A program made the position numbers and the translations under genes. A stretch of DNA of 64,000 bases from NCBI RefSeq assembly GCF_963678975.1, contig NC_089279.1, positions 26,894,004 through 26,958,003 on the forward strand, given 5' to 3'. This DNA comes from Dysidea avara. Its lineage: Eukaryota > Porifera > Demospongiae > Dictyoceratida > Dysideidae. This document shows, piece by piece, positions 44,441-56,925 of the stretch; position 1 is the stretch's first letter; the number at the start of each line of letters is the position of its first letter. The notes under the pieces were generated by a model. The model was not told the DNA's origin. It did no database searches and saw only the letters and a list, made by a program, of their open reading frames with translations.

Positions 44441-44609
44441 AAATAATTTAACAAAAGACGCAATTTCCTGTAAAATTCTAGACTGTCGTGACGCAATTTT
44501 ACAGGAATATGTGGCTTTCACTTGTATAAAAGGAATTGCGCTAGCCGTTGCAACAACTTTTGTTTGCTTGATAATAAAATTTTAAAAAGTTTTTAAAGAG
44601 TGAATCACG

Positions 44610-46247
44610 ATGCCACCTTGTATGGGATTAGGAAGATCGCCTAACACGGTGAATTATTCTTCGCCGCCATCGGTTCCTCAGTACACTTATGCTAAAGATT
44701 TGTACGCATTTTCTCAAGGATATGATCTACCTTGCTTTGCTGACAACAAAGCCGTTGATAATGGCGTTGTCGAGTGGTTACCAACTGATTTTGCGTCCGA
44801 TATTGGCTTTGATTATTCCCAGTATGCCGGCCAGATCAGTAGCCCTATGTCTAATGGATATAACAGCGGCGTTATTTCTTCGTGTGATACTAGTCCATTA
44901 CCGTCTTGGTCTTACATACAGAACTCGCCGCCAAGATCTGCTGGACCCACTTCGCCACTGAGCGGCCAACATCAACTTTGCCGCGTCTGCAACGATGCTG
45001 CCACCGGAAACCACTTCGGAGTAATGAGCTGTGAGGCTTGCAAAAGTTTCTTTAGAAGAAGTATTAGGGCCGCAGCTAGATATGTGTGCAGAGGCAGCAA
45101 ATGCTGCGACATAGACAAGAACACCAGGAACAGGTGCCAACACTGTCGCCTTCAAAAATGCCTCGAAGTTGGAATGAACAAGAGCGGTAAGGAATTTTAA
45201 CTAATTCGATTTAACTAGTTTATCATATTGTTTGTCTTTCAACAGCTGTTCAAGAGGAGAGAATGCCTTACCCAACTAAGAGCAGAGGCAAACTATCATC
45301 TGAACGCAGTGCCAGTCCTACACAACAGAGTACACCAACCACTCCTGGAAGTGTTAGCTCTACCACTGGAGTCCCAGGAATGCCATTTCCATTTTACGCA
45401 CTAGGACCAACACCAATCCACATGGTAAACACATCATTTACAACTGATACCAAGACCCAGGCTTTATCGGCTTCTGTAATGCTAGACATCCTTGTGAAAG
45501 CAGAGAGGATGGAGAACGAGCCAAAAAAAGTCTTCCAGAGTCCACCAAGTACATTAACATATGGAAGAATACAAGAGAATGCTAGACAATCATTACTAAA
45601 TGTCATAGCCTGGGCTAAGGAGATACCAATGTTTACCAGATTATCGGTTGAAGATCAAATCAAATTAATCAAGAGATCGTGGAACGAACTGATCACACTG
45701 AAATTGGTTTATCGCAATGTTAAGTTTCCCACTGGCAAAGGAATTACTTTCCACACTGGTGAAGTGGCCCAGTTTTACCAAAGTGATGACCCAATGGTGG
45801 TCTCATTCTTACAGAAGGTCACTAAGGAATGTATAGCAACAATGCAGGACATTCAGTTAGATGAAACTGAACTGTCATGTCTCAAGTTGATATCCTTGAT
45901 GAATCCATGTAAGTTGCTTAAGACAATTGCTTTTTATTTTTAACTTGCTTAGTTGTGATATGCAAAGTATTTAACTTAATGTTTTGTTATTTCCTTTAGT
46001 CATACACAACTTGACACCATGTGGACAGAAGGAGATTGAACACACACAAGATGCTGGGTTGGAACTACTTGAGGTTCACATTAAACAGTCTAAACCAAGT
46101 TCCCCCCGAAGAATGGCAAAACTTCTACTCTTCCTTGGTCAACTGAAGGCTTTGTCAAAAGACATCATTGCACACATTGAAGCTCAACAAACACTCGGAT
46201 TTGAAAATGATGCTGTTTTGCTTGAACTTATTTCAGACAATGACTAA
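44610..46247 (+). CDS. RXR-like nuclear receptor NR-A, 3 exons
   Basis: Exons 44610-45186, 45246-45908, 46000-46247; 495 aa. N-terminal region with a motif shared with NR-B ([24 protein letters not shown]). Canonical C4 DNA-binding domain at residues 124-189: [19 protein letters not shown]-box CEACKS, then [17 protein letters not shown] and CRLQKC. It is followed by AVQEER, the RXR/HNF4 signature after the DBD. The ligand-binding domain has [32 protein letters not shown] (helix-5 Arg kept), [31 protein letters not shown] and an AF-2 helix AVLLELI with the conserved Glu. It probably acts as homodimer or dimer partner on DNA; ligand unknown, by analogy fatty or retinoic acids. Introns are 59 and 91 nt. 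It is divergent from NR-C (2.6 kb) and 239 bp upstream of NDRG. Exon 3 is almost identical to that of NR-B. Confidence 0.93.
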
Positions 46248-46486
46248 CTATAATTGTTTGCCAAGCTTTTGTATTTGTAGTTTTGCTCTGTTTATTTGTA
46301 CTGTTCTTGTAAAGTTGTATACCCAAACCACAAGCCTTATTGTTGTATATATGCTGCTATTTATTTTTTGATATGAAAATTGATGAAATACGTTACACTG
46401 ATAAACTCAGGAAACTTCCGTTATACATAGTAACTCGTTAGCAACGACTGGGACGAACGGTGTGGGGGATTTATTCAAATCTCACT

Positions 46487-48564
46487 ATGGCTTGTAATGT
46501 ACCTCTCCTTGAAGCTGAACAAATACCGGAGCTGAAATGCACAGGAATTGTAGTGCAGAGAAGGGAATCTAGTTTACAGGCTCGCAGCTGTTTCAGCGGA
46601 CGGTATCTCGAGCATGTGGCGGGAAAACCAGCCAGCCAAATTAGCCTTGTTGACAACAACAGAGTGAGTTAGGTGAAACAATGCTAATTAATAGCGTAAA
46701 CGTAGAGGGCTTCCTAACACAGGAAATTAAATCATTGTATGGCTTTCTTTGAATCTATTTAGATGGAGTACGTAGCTACTGGTTATGGAGATGTTTCAGT
46801 CACCATTCAGGTAAACAAGTTTAAATATTTAAAGCTCAAATATGAAACGTTAAAAAATTTGTTTTCTTAAATTATTAATGTGCCAGTTCAGTTCTGAGCA
46901 ATAGCTAGCTACTGTATATAAGTATTTAGTGGTGAATGATTTGAAGTATACAATTATCATAGGGTGATGAAAATTGTCCAGCAATTGTAACTTACCATGA
47001 CGTAGTCTGCAATCGTGAGTTATCAACCCAAAACCTATCTGTAATATTCTGTTGTTGGTTAGATGAGATATGTTTTGAGGCTTTGTTCGGTCTATCAGAG
47101 ATGGTTCGATTGTTTCACCTATTCTGCTGGTACCATATCGACGCACCCGGACAGGTTTGGTGATTTAAAAAGCATTCCCTCTTCACCATACTTCCATTTA
47201 GGAAACAAGTGCTCAGCGTATAACAGGAGAAAGGTTAGGTTAAAGGAAGGGAGAGTAACTTTGTTTATGTTAAATGTACAGTTACCCTACTATGACAGAG
47301 TTAGCTGAACAAGTCAACACTGTTGTGAATCATTTCAAGTAAGCAAGCAAGGTGTCAACTGACATGTTTGGGTTACATCACCTTGTAGTTTACAGCAGTT
47401 TATTGGGATTGGAGTAGGAGTTGGTGCCAACATTCTAAGTCGTGTTGCAGTAAGTAGATATTTGTGATTCATCTGTTACCACTTAGGAATTTTTCAGATG
47501 ATGTACCCAGCTAAAGTAGGAGGTTTGGTATTAGTTAACTTATCTCCCACAGCTGTGTCTTGGGCTGATCCAGAGTGGCTTATACAAAAGGTATGCTCAT
47601 CAATGATATGCGTAAGGACAATTTTTTATTACAAAAAATAGTTTGCTTCTAAACATCTTCGTCAAAACAAGCTGACAAGTACTGCTAAACGTTACCTCAC
47701 TAGTCTGGCTTTTTGCACAGTAAGCCACCTAACTGATATAAACAGAAGCTAATCTGTCACATTTTGTGTTTGTGGTGTGTTAAATATGGCTAACACTTAT
47801 TCACACACCTACAGAACCCTAGTCAGGTGGGTAATGCCACATTATTAGAGATATTCTGGGGGTATCTTTGCTGTTGTGATTTGAACAACACTTCATATCT
47901 TATGGAATCACATACCAAACGAAGCAGCATTGCACAGGATATGGTGGAAATGATTAAGTAAGTGTTTTCTATATACTGATTCCAGATAAGTGTCTGTATT
48001 TTGTGTATTCAATTCAGATGTCCATGTTTATTTGTGATGGGAAGAAACTCCTATTACAAAGACGATGTGGTAAGTATTACTTGTACAGTAATATTATGTC
48101 TTGTGGCTTAACAGTTTCAGATCGCTGCTCAACTTGACAAGACTAAGACAACTGTTCTTCAGGTATCCTCCCACAGTGAACATTCTCTAGTCTAACTGTT
48201 TACATCATGTAATCTGGCCACACTTTTGCTGCCCAATAAGACTTGTAAAACTCCTAGCATCCTACCATTCATTTAATGGTACCAATATGTGTAGCATTGT
48301 AGGAGTTCCTATACTTTATATTTACTGAATTAATTAAAGATGGAATCTGATGGATTGCTACTAGAAGATGCTGTAGAAGCATTTTTTACAGCTTTAAAGT
48401 TGTTTGTGCAAGGTCTTGGCCATGGTAAGTAAAAGTTGTTGCAATAAATGTAGTTATATGTTCTATTTTAAGCCACCGGCCTGGGAGCAGTATCACCGGG
48501 AGCATCCAGTTCCTTTATCAAAGCTATTCAGCTACAACAGTCAGTGTTATCTCACCTAGACTAG
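46487..48564 (+). CDS. NDRG: NDRG family protein, 14 small exons
   Basis: Exons 46487-46663, 46763-46810, 46963-47014, 47063-47154, 47202-47233, 47282-47338, 47389-47449, 47498-47590, 47642-47719, 47815-47957, 48018-48069, 48115-48162, 48340-48424, 48473-48564; 369 aa (human NDRG3 375). All junctions GT-AG and in phase; introns as short as 47-52 nt. Alpha/beta-hydrolase-fold protein of the N-myc downstream-regulated family, cytoplasmic, without enzymatic activity. Matches: CPAIVTYHDV, FEALFGLSEMVRLF, HIDAPGQ, YPTMTELAEQV, IGIGVGVGANILSRV (nucleophile elbow lacks Ser, as in the family), VGGLVLVNLSPTAVSW, CPCLFVMGRNS, EAFFTALKLFVQGLGH, SPGASSSFIK. Exon 12 has tandem acceptors (CAGTTTCAG), giving or skipping two residues. 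A broken second copy lies at 62437-64000. Vertebrate paralogue number cannot be assigned. Confidence 0.93.
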
Positions 48565-50118
48565 ACTATGACATACCTGTAACTTATCAAGACACTATGC
48601 GTATGTAACAAGTTATGCCATGTTTATAAAACAAAGCTCATAGTCCTCTCTGTGCTTTATGTATGTACTGTATGTATTGTCTAAAGTTATGTTAGATCTT
48701 TGCTTTGTGGAAGGAGTTGTCTTTGTGTGTTCTGGGATATCTCATAAGCACAACCATTTGTAGCAGATTTTATATTAACAATTGTTACTGCACTTTGGGT
48801 GGTTACAAACTTTTTAATACAATATTATATGGTATCCCACAGTAATCATATTTGCAAGTTAAAAAGATTAATAGAAAAATGATTAAAATATGCTATTTCT
48901 CTTGTAACAATACAGCACACATTATTAAACTAGCATTGTCAATCAACTACCATCTAATTACTCTAGACAGTATATTGTGGTATTCATAATACAATGACAC
49001 TATCACTAAAGGCATCCACAATAAATAGTGGCATGTTGCTGAGTTCTGCATACTTGGTGCATTTTTGGTCTAACTATCTGCTATTGAAATTAAGGATTCT
49101 TTACAATATCCATACAAGGAATTTTTGTGTTAAATTTGCAGCCACCTAAGTCATGTAACTTTTTCTCACCTATTAATTAATGTAATTGTCACCATGCCAT
49201 TTATAGTTGTATTTCATGGTTTGATAGAAGGATGCCATTTCATTGCTTGTGCAAAAATCATTTAATGGGTATCATGTTAAAGTCTACATTTCTTTAAAAT
49301 CTCAATCATAATTTCTCTTGCTAAGCTTCTCAGTGATATGATCCCTAAATATAATTACAGAAATACCTATTAATTTCCTGTGATTAAAGCTTTCTTTCTG
49401 TGTTGCGACATGTATAGCATTATGTATAGTCAGTTTTGTAGTAAATTGTTAAAAGGATCAAGGTTGGCTTTTTTTTAAAATGTCAGTGGTTTTTCAGTCT
49501 CAGGTATATCCATTATTTTCAGCATTTTTGCAAGGGTACAGATAGTATGCTATAGGGAGAGAGTTTAAATTTACCAGTATGCTTTTTAAAATGTTGGTCG
49601 TAGCAGCACCACATAAAGAAATAATTCATATTTAAAGTGGTAAAAGCTAGACTCTGAAGGACTGCTTCAGAAGCTGCAAGGATACGTAGCTAAGTAGTGT
49701 ACACAAGGGTATAAATCAACTATAATATCTACTAAATAATCATTCTATACGGTTTGTGGTGTATTATAATGAAAATTCTCAGTGGAATTACCTTCCATTC
49801 AGTAATGCAAATGGCGATTCATTAGTCACAGGAGTCCATGATATGTAACTGGGGCTACAAAGACAGGACATGTGAGCACATTGAATGTGCATACTTTTTC
49901 AGTTTTCCCAACACTCTTATTGAACGGTTAAATACATCTACTGTTGGTTTTGCTATATAGCATGCTAGAGTTACATACAAAACCCTAGGCCTGTGTGGGC
50001 ACTAACCATACCTCATCACATAACAGTTAATCATTTATTATCTCAGTGAATTCTGTATAACTTGTATTTTAAACTTTAAAAACTACTTTCGCAAGTAAAA
50101 TGTGTATGGTTTTTCAAA

Positions 50119-50192
50119 CAAGCTTTTTCCAAGCTCTATACCTACAATGTCAAAACTGTCCTGACATAGTAGATAGAGCTTGAGAAAGCTTG
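50119..50192. repeat. Imperfect foldback hairpin
   Basis: CAAGCTTTTTCCAAGCTCTA (50119-50138) pairs with TAGAGCTTGAGAAAGCTTG (50174-50192), with an inner TGTC/GACA pair. An A-rich run follows directly, which could mark a retroposed 3' end. Confidence 0.6.
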
Positions 50193-50437
50193 TTAAAAAA
50201 AATAAAAAAAAAAAAAAAAACTAAGAAGAAAAGTCCAGTCCAGTGATATACCCTAGCAAAACGTCTTGTTAGGGTATAGACACCACCATGCCAGGTACTA
50301 TAAAGTATGTGGACCTTTTGATGAATAACTTTACTATGTGTCATCATTAATTGGGAGCCCAGTAAGCCTTGCAATGTGTATGGGTTGTGGAGCAATACAT
50401 TTTGGTGAGTTATTATTTTTTATGAGCAATATCTTAC

Positions 50438-50524
50438 CAGGAGCACATTGAATCCTATTCAGTTGCTGTGTTTAAATTTACGGAGTTACATGGACCATTA
50501 TCCATAGGATTCAATGTGCTCCTG
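50438..50524. mobile_element. 87-bp foldback element with 21-bp perfect arms
   Basis: Arms 50438-50458 (begins CAGGAGCACATTG) and 50504-50524 (ends CAATGTGCTCCTG) are perfect complements around a 45-nt loop. The flanks read ATCTTAC before and ATCTTGC after, which may be a 7-bp target duplication with one change. Probably a miniature transposon; could also form an RNA hairpin. Confidence 0.6.
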
Positions 50525-51413
50525 ATCTTGCCCACAAATTTTTGCACCCAATACGAAATTGAATATTTGACAGTGCACGCTATTTGATAATGTGGAATTG
50601 TTTAGCTGAAGTCTGAACTTACAGCATACGTGTTCCAATTATGATGCACAAAAATTTGATGCAACCACAAAGGTTTACTGTAGTTGTACTGCTGGTTGTG
50701 ACAGTAACCATGGTATACGTACTATTTCTTATCCTATCAGTAGTACTAACACAAACAAGTTTCCAACCTTAATGTGTGAGTGTAACAGTATCACAACAAG
50801 GTGTGGCTATGCTAAATGTTTTTTTTGTTTTTGTTTTCAGCATACTTTTATCTGTATTTTGGAGCAGTGCCTACAGATTGCTCTAATACAGCACACAGCC
50901 ACTCACAGGGCAGACACATGATACAAATGATATCTATATGCATAACTTGAGAGCTATTTTTAGATACTAGAATGTTCTTGTCATTGCCTAAATTTGCTAA
51001 ATTTTACTGGAAATGTGTAAATATGTGGACCCATATATGGTGTAGGAAGTGGTGATGCTGCTAATTAACTTACTACAATATTTTTTTTTAATCTTGCAGT
51101 GCTTGCCCACTTAATAACTGACGGAAGTATATAGTCATGGCAACAATTAAACCATTAGTCTCAGTTCAAGTGGGTCTCTTGCATTTATATTATTATTAAG
51201 GTCAAAGGTGATTGCATATGTTGCTAAACCTTACCATGCACTCTTGTTCTATTTCCACAAAACAGCATGGCAGCATGGCCTAAAGTGTGCAAGTGTCTTT
51301 AGCTGCATATATGTCATGTAGTGTCGTGCACGTTTTTCAACAACCACACACAGAGTGAAATTGGTCATATGCACCCACCACATAGATTTTAAAAGTACTA
51401 TATTATAATATTA

Positions 51414-54036
51414 CAGGGGTAGATTTGGGGGGGGGGGGGGTGCACCAGGGCAGTAGGCATATATGCATATGGAGTAGGTGGTCTGGGGGGCTGCATCCCT
51501 GAAGCTAAAGGTACTTTATATGTTTCAGGATTGAAATTTTTTATGTAGAGCAGTTTTATAGTAAATAAATATGTTTTCTAGGTGATCAAGAGTTGTAGGA
51601 ATCAGTGAGTCATAAGTAGTTCAGCTATGATCCGATTGTAGCTTATACAAAGGACCATGTGCAAAATTCCAAGCAAGCTAAATATGCTTATGGGATGGTG
51701 CAGCAGTTCCAGTTTTCATTTCAACTCACCCTGTGGAGGATTGTTACATGCAATGACTGTTCTATTAGAGTATCTGGATCTTATTGAAAACTGTATTTTT
51801 TGGGGGGGGAGGGTGCCCCTTCCTTTTGGATCCACCACTGTATTATACAGACTATTACATATGATCTTGCCATAAACATTCAAATTTAGTATTTAGGTTT
51901 TTACAGTTGCCTTCATTAAAGTGTACCCAAGTCATGACGTATTCTCACTACTGATCATGATATCAGATCAAGCTCTATGAATTACATACTTAATCAACAC
52001 ATAGTCTCGCGTGGCCAGACTGCTTTTTTCTTTTGTGTTGGGGTAGGGACACAGAAGAAAGAAAAAGTAGTCTAGCTACGCGAGACTAATCAGCACAGTG
52101 GATAATCTAGTCTATAAGGCTTTCTGTAGCCTACTTGCAGGTTGTCCCTAGAGGGATAGTTATAATAAATAAATAAATAAAAGCCTTCAGTTGTAAACAC
52201 TATAGCACCATGCAGAGGAGGGTGGTCCCAAGTAAAGTAGTCATGCAGATGTATGGTATTAATTCTCAAGAAGTTTATATATATACTGTAAATTCGTCGT
52301 CAATAAATTTTCGTTGCTGGCTGTATCAACAAAAATTAAAACGACAAATTATTTTTAACTATTATACGAATAATTCACGCATACAAATATTAACGTATAG
52401 CTAAGTAGTTATTCTGTCAAAAAATTTTCGCCAATTATGTAAGCGACGAAAATATGTAGCACTGAAATTTTAATAGATGAAAAATTTCTACATCGAAATT
52501 TTCCTGATTTACGGTATAATATAACAAGTATACATGTATTGATAATACATTGATCAATGATGACGGGGATCAATGTGTAGTTTTACCATATTGTAGATTG
52601 GTCACATTGTAATACAGGAATCCATCCATGTATATAGCTATTGACTAGATGTGTTTACAAATCTAGCTGTAAGGATTTTGCACATGCATGCATTCTGTGC
52701 GTAGTGAAGTTTAGTCAGCTAGCAGCTTTGCAGATCACAATTAATTAGTGTATGGCATATTATCAAGCAAGGGGGGGCTCTAGGAATTCTGGTATTGGAA
52801 ACTTCCTGCTTCAAGTACACTTATAGCATGCTACATCTAGGGGAGCCTGGGGGGATGCTTCTCTAGAAAATTTTTAATATTATATAGTCTGAAATTGAAT
52901 CTGATAGCAATTTTTGTAAAAAAATCTTTGAATTTCTCCACATGTGTTTGAACTTATTGACATAAAATAATAACATTATAAGTTGCTTGTGCTTATTTCT
53001 GCTGACACAGTATATATCAGGGTTGATGGGTACTGATGTAGAGTATATAGTGATGAGTTTGAACACAACATTTATTATTTAAGCACAAGACAATAGATAT
53101 GATGCCATTCTGGGGGCATGCTCCTAGGAAATTTTTCATATTTGAGATAGGATTTTAGACTATTTTTCTGTATTGTTCAGGGGGGAGGGACTTTGGGGGC
53201 TGAAGCCCCCCCTTCACTTTTAGGCTTTACTTGATCAATATGCTGAGTATTATAATGAAATTTTGTCTTAGTATAATTATATGATCACTAGTAATGCAAA
53301 TACTCATAAAACCACCTTATAAACATCTTTCCAAGGTATTATCAGTGGATTTATGCTAAAGTTTATGCAACAAGGACCTGGATCAGCATTGAAAGTGTAC
53401 AAGATCGAGATACTCTAATAGAGCAGTCACCTAACTACTCTAATAAAACATTCACTGGAACATATAGTTGGTTCTGTTATGGAATTTTTCCAAATCTGCC
53501 TGCACCTATACATACAATGAAGTGCATTGGTCTGTTTAAAGGGCTTCATTCATCTACATATGTAATTAATATGTATGGCAATACTTAATTCAGGCGCACA
53601 ATTTCCATTGAAAAATGCTCTCAGATTCAATCTTGTATTGTTCAAATTTCAAAATTTTCCACTTTCAACTTTATTATTCTAACATGCACCTATTCAGTGT
53701 TGTGCAATTGTGAGAGGGGTGCATCATGTACTCGGTTGTCTGTACCTACCCAAACTTTTCCATTAACAAAATGCTTCAGAGAGCCATACCTATAATCTAA
53801 AGGCAGTATATAAAATATCTACAGGCAGAAAATATTATGAATTTTATGTGGAAATGTCTCCAAATTGCAGTATTTTAGCATTCATTTTTCAAACATTTCC
53901 TGGGGGGCATGCCCCCAGACCCCCCTCAAAGCATGCTGGGAAGTGTGCTTCACACATCTCTACCCAAGAGATTAGTACCTTGAGTTAGCCCCCCCCCCCC
54001 CCCCCCCCCCTTTTATAAATCCTAGGTCCGCCCCTG
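51414..54036. mobile_element. Probable DNA-transposon block with CAGGGG ends
   Basis: Starts CAGGGGTAGATTTGGGG and ends AAATCCTAGGTCCGCCCCTG, whose reverse complement starts CAGGGGCGGACC; the element at 61184-61472 has the same kind of ends. In between are several G-rich hairpin modules (for example GGGGGGCATGCCCCC near 53902), a 22-base C run (53989-54010), the small element 52284-52516 and AT-rich DNA without a transposase. No target duplication matches, so it may be two or more nested or partial elements. Confidence 0.4.
52284..52516. mobile_element. Small TA-flanked MITE
   Basis: Left end TACTGTAAATTCG, right end (reverse complement) TACCGTAAATCAGG. The interior is rich in AAATTTTCG / CGAAAATTT inverted motifs. 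Length 233 bp. TA at both ends is compatible with a Tc1/mariner-type insertion. Confidence 0.55.
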
Positions 54037-54101
54037 TTGTTTAAGGTAAATTCAGTAGCTAGCTATACAGTTTTTAAGAGATACAAAATGCAACTGTAAC
54101 T

Positions 54102-56925
54102 CAAGGCCGGTTCAGCAGGGTGGGCCATGGCCCACCCAATAATTCCTGCCCTTAAAATATTTTAACTGAGCAATACATACTAGTTTTATTCCGATGCCTG
54201 GTTTCCAATCGTCACCGAACCTGGCGAACCAGCTGACTCATGTTTCTCCTTGTAACAGCTGCTGTTGACATTGTTTGTCATAGTTGCAGTTGTAGACTGT
54301 TGTAGTTGTTGTAGGAGGCCTTGTTCTTTGAATCAGACCATTCATGATTGTTATCTCACACTTGTAAAGTAGCGCCCCTGGCCTTTATTTAGGACCGGCG
54401 TTTATAGCGTCAACGTCTACCAACGTGACAACACGTGTCGACATTGAACTGGACAAACCATTTCATCCTCCTACTACTTTTAGGTTTCCCACAAGGTCAT
54501 ATGGTTTAAGGAATCGCTCTTTCCAACATTCGTGGTTTACTGAGTTTAGCTTTCTTCATTATGATATAGAGCTCGATGCAGTGTTTTGCCAGAAGGCTAT
54601 CAGGGAGAAGAAAATAGGTAGCTCAACAAGGTCAGACAAGCTTTTGTAAGTTTATTATTAAGTATTAACCGGTTTATAAACCAACATTGCATTGCAGCTT
54701 TCAACTGGATTTTCAAACTGGAAAGATGGACTGGCAAAAATTAGAAATCATGCCCGATCTGAGCACCACAAAGAAGCAAACGAAGCTCTTTTTATTCTAC
54801 CCAAGCAGACTAAGGACATTGGTGAACAGCTTGATCCTGGTCATGCCAGTCGAAAACCTGGAAATCGAAAGGTATTTCTAACAATTCTCGGGAATGCCAA
54901 ATTTTTAGCTAGACAAGGGCTTCCTCTACGAGGGGATGGAGATGAAAACAATTCAAACTTTAAACAGCTTTTTCTATTGCAATCTGAAGGTAGTGTATTT
55001 GAGGAGTGGCTTAGTAAGCGGACTGATACCTATTTGTCAAACAACATTCAGCTTAGGTTAATGGCCAAACGCGTATTGGATGAAATATCTGCAAGTATCC
55101 AGAAGCCTACATTTTTTTCCCTTATGGCAGATGAAACTACAGATGCTGCAAATAAAGAACAACTTGTTATTGTATATTGCTGCATAGATGATGAATTTGT
55201 TGCACATGAAGAACTTGTTGGCCTCCGAGACCTAAAGAAAGCAGATGCACAGTCAATCTTTCATGAACTTACCGAGTCAATGAAGGACTTACATCTTGAT
55301 GTTCACAGGATGCGTGGCCAATGTTATGATGGGGCAAGTACATTGTCTGGAACTAAGAGCGGTGTTGCTAAGCTCATCACAGATATCGAGCCAAGTGCAA
55401 TTTATACGCACTGTTATGGTCACGCATTAAATCTTGCTGCTAGTGATACTGTCAAGAGGTGTAATTTGATGAAAAATACCTTGGATACAGCTCATGAAAT
55501 ATGCAAACTTGTAAAATCCTCACCCAAAAGAGATGCCCTATTCCAGCAGATTAAACAGGATGTACAAGCTGACATTCCTGGTGTACGAGTCTTGTGTCCC
55601 ACCAGATGGACCGTCCGCGCTGATTCAATGAAAAGCATACTTGAAAATTACATTTATCTTTTGGAATTGTGGGATGAGGCATATGAGGAAACAAGACACA
55701 GACGCAAAAGCTCGTATTATGGGTGTAGCGGCACAAATGACCACTTTTGAGTTTTATTATGGAGCATCATTAGCTCATTTACTGTTACGTCATACAGACA
55801 ATTTAAGTTGTACTTTGCAGCATAAAGATATTTCTGCCGTTGCAGGACAACAGGTAGCAAAAAGTGTTGTTACAACACTGCAGGGATTACGAGATGATTC
55901 TAATTTCACTCTTTTTTGGAATTTAGTGAAAAGAAAATCCCAATCTTTAAACATTGAAGCTCCAAAGTTACCTCGGCAGAGGAAAAGACCTGCTCGGTAT
56001 GAATATGGCCATGCTTCTGCAGAATTTACATCTGAACCAAAAGACCATTACAAACGAATATACTATGAAGCACTAGACCTAATAATCATGTCAATAACGG
56101 AGCGTTTTGATCAACCTGGATATGCACTTTACTCCAACTTGGAACAGTTGCTTTTGAAATCAGTCAAACATGAGGATTATGAAGAAGAACTGAAATCTGT
56201 GTCAGAGTTATATCAATCTGATTTACACATTGAAGACTTGAATGCTCAACTGTTAACTCTATCCTCCCAAAATATTTGTTCCAATCCAACTTTTTCTGAC
56301 ATATTGGAGTAGTGTAATTTATACTGTGAGGTTGTTACTATTGTTAAACTTCTGCTTGTGATGCCAGCTAGCAATGCTACAAGTGAAAGATCATTCAGTG
56401 CCTTGAGGCGAATAAAGACATACCTAAGGACTACAATGACCCAAGAAAGATTGAACAATTTAATGCTTTTACATGTACATCAAGAACTTCTAGATAAGAT
56501 AGATTTGCTAGAAGTTGCAGAAGAATTTGTTTCTGACAGCAAACACAGACTGTCATTGTTTGGTCACTTTGTAACATAAGTTTTAACCACTTAAAGATCT
56601 CTTGACATTAAATTTTGTTGAAAAATCAAAAATATCATTCTGTAATAGAGCAGTAGCTATGTGGATAACTTTTAAACTGGATACTAGCTAAGTGAATACT
56701 GACAAATTTTCTGTCAAATTGTCATAATTTTCATTCTCAAGCATCTAAATTTCAAAAAATTTCCTGGGGGGGCATGCCCCCAGACCCCCCTAGAGGGCTC
56801 ATGCCCCCAGACCCCCCTAGAGGGCTCATGCTTCGCATGAGCAAGCGCAGTCTACAGTGACTTTTACCACTGTTGAGTATATAACAATTTGGCCCACCCA
56901 ATGTTAAAAAAGTGAACCGGCCCTG
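54102..56925 (+). mobile_element. hAT transposon with TTF-type transposase, 2.8 kb
   Basis: Left end CAAGGCCGGTTCA; right end reads CAGGGCCGGTTCA when complemented. Subterminal GGCCCACCC inverted blocks lie at both sides (54120-54138, 56891-56899). CAACTGTA (54091-54098) and CAACTGTT (56926-56933) flank it, an 8-bp duplication with one mismatch; 3 extra bases sit between the left copy and the element end. Encodes a nearly complete transposase. A 27-bp tandem repeat with G/C-rich hairpins (56773-56826) lies near the right end. It separates the two NR-NDRG blocks. Confidence 0.85.
54425..56579 (+). pseudogene. hAT transposase (TTF finger, ZMYM1-like), two lesions
   Basis: Order of parts: TTF-type zinc finger with FRFPTRSYGLRNRSFQ, WFTEFSFLHYDIELDAVFC (54425-54649); an apparent short intron; then 54692-55750 with FSLMADETTDA (first catalytic Asp), VHRMRGQCYDGASTLSG (second Asp) and THCYGHALNLAASD; then, after a frameshift near 55685, 55641-56312 with ARIMGVAAQMTTFEFYYGAS and TDNLSCTLQ; then a single in-frame TAG at 56310; then the C-terminal dimerisation region with ASNATSERSFSALRRIKTYL (catalytic Glu) up to 56579. 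One frameshift and one stop, so inactive but young. Confidence 0.88.

Larger units (their letters stand above)
48565..51413. other. Gene-free region after NDRG
   Basis: AT-rich intergenic DNA. Only two foldback elements (listed separately) and an A-rich run at about 50194-50221 were recognised. Confidence 0.5.

Noticed and set aside
46248..46486. NR-A and NDRG as one fused transcript or operon
   Set aside because: Each has its own start and stop, and the spacer gives no sign of trans-splicing or read-through; 239 bp is merely compact spacing.
47063..47308. 81-codon frame starting MRYVLRLC inside NDRG
   Set aside because: Another frame of exons 4-6; the NDRG reading with short introns explains the sequence fully.
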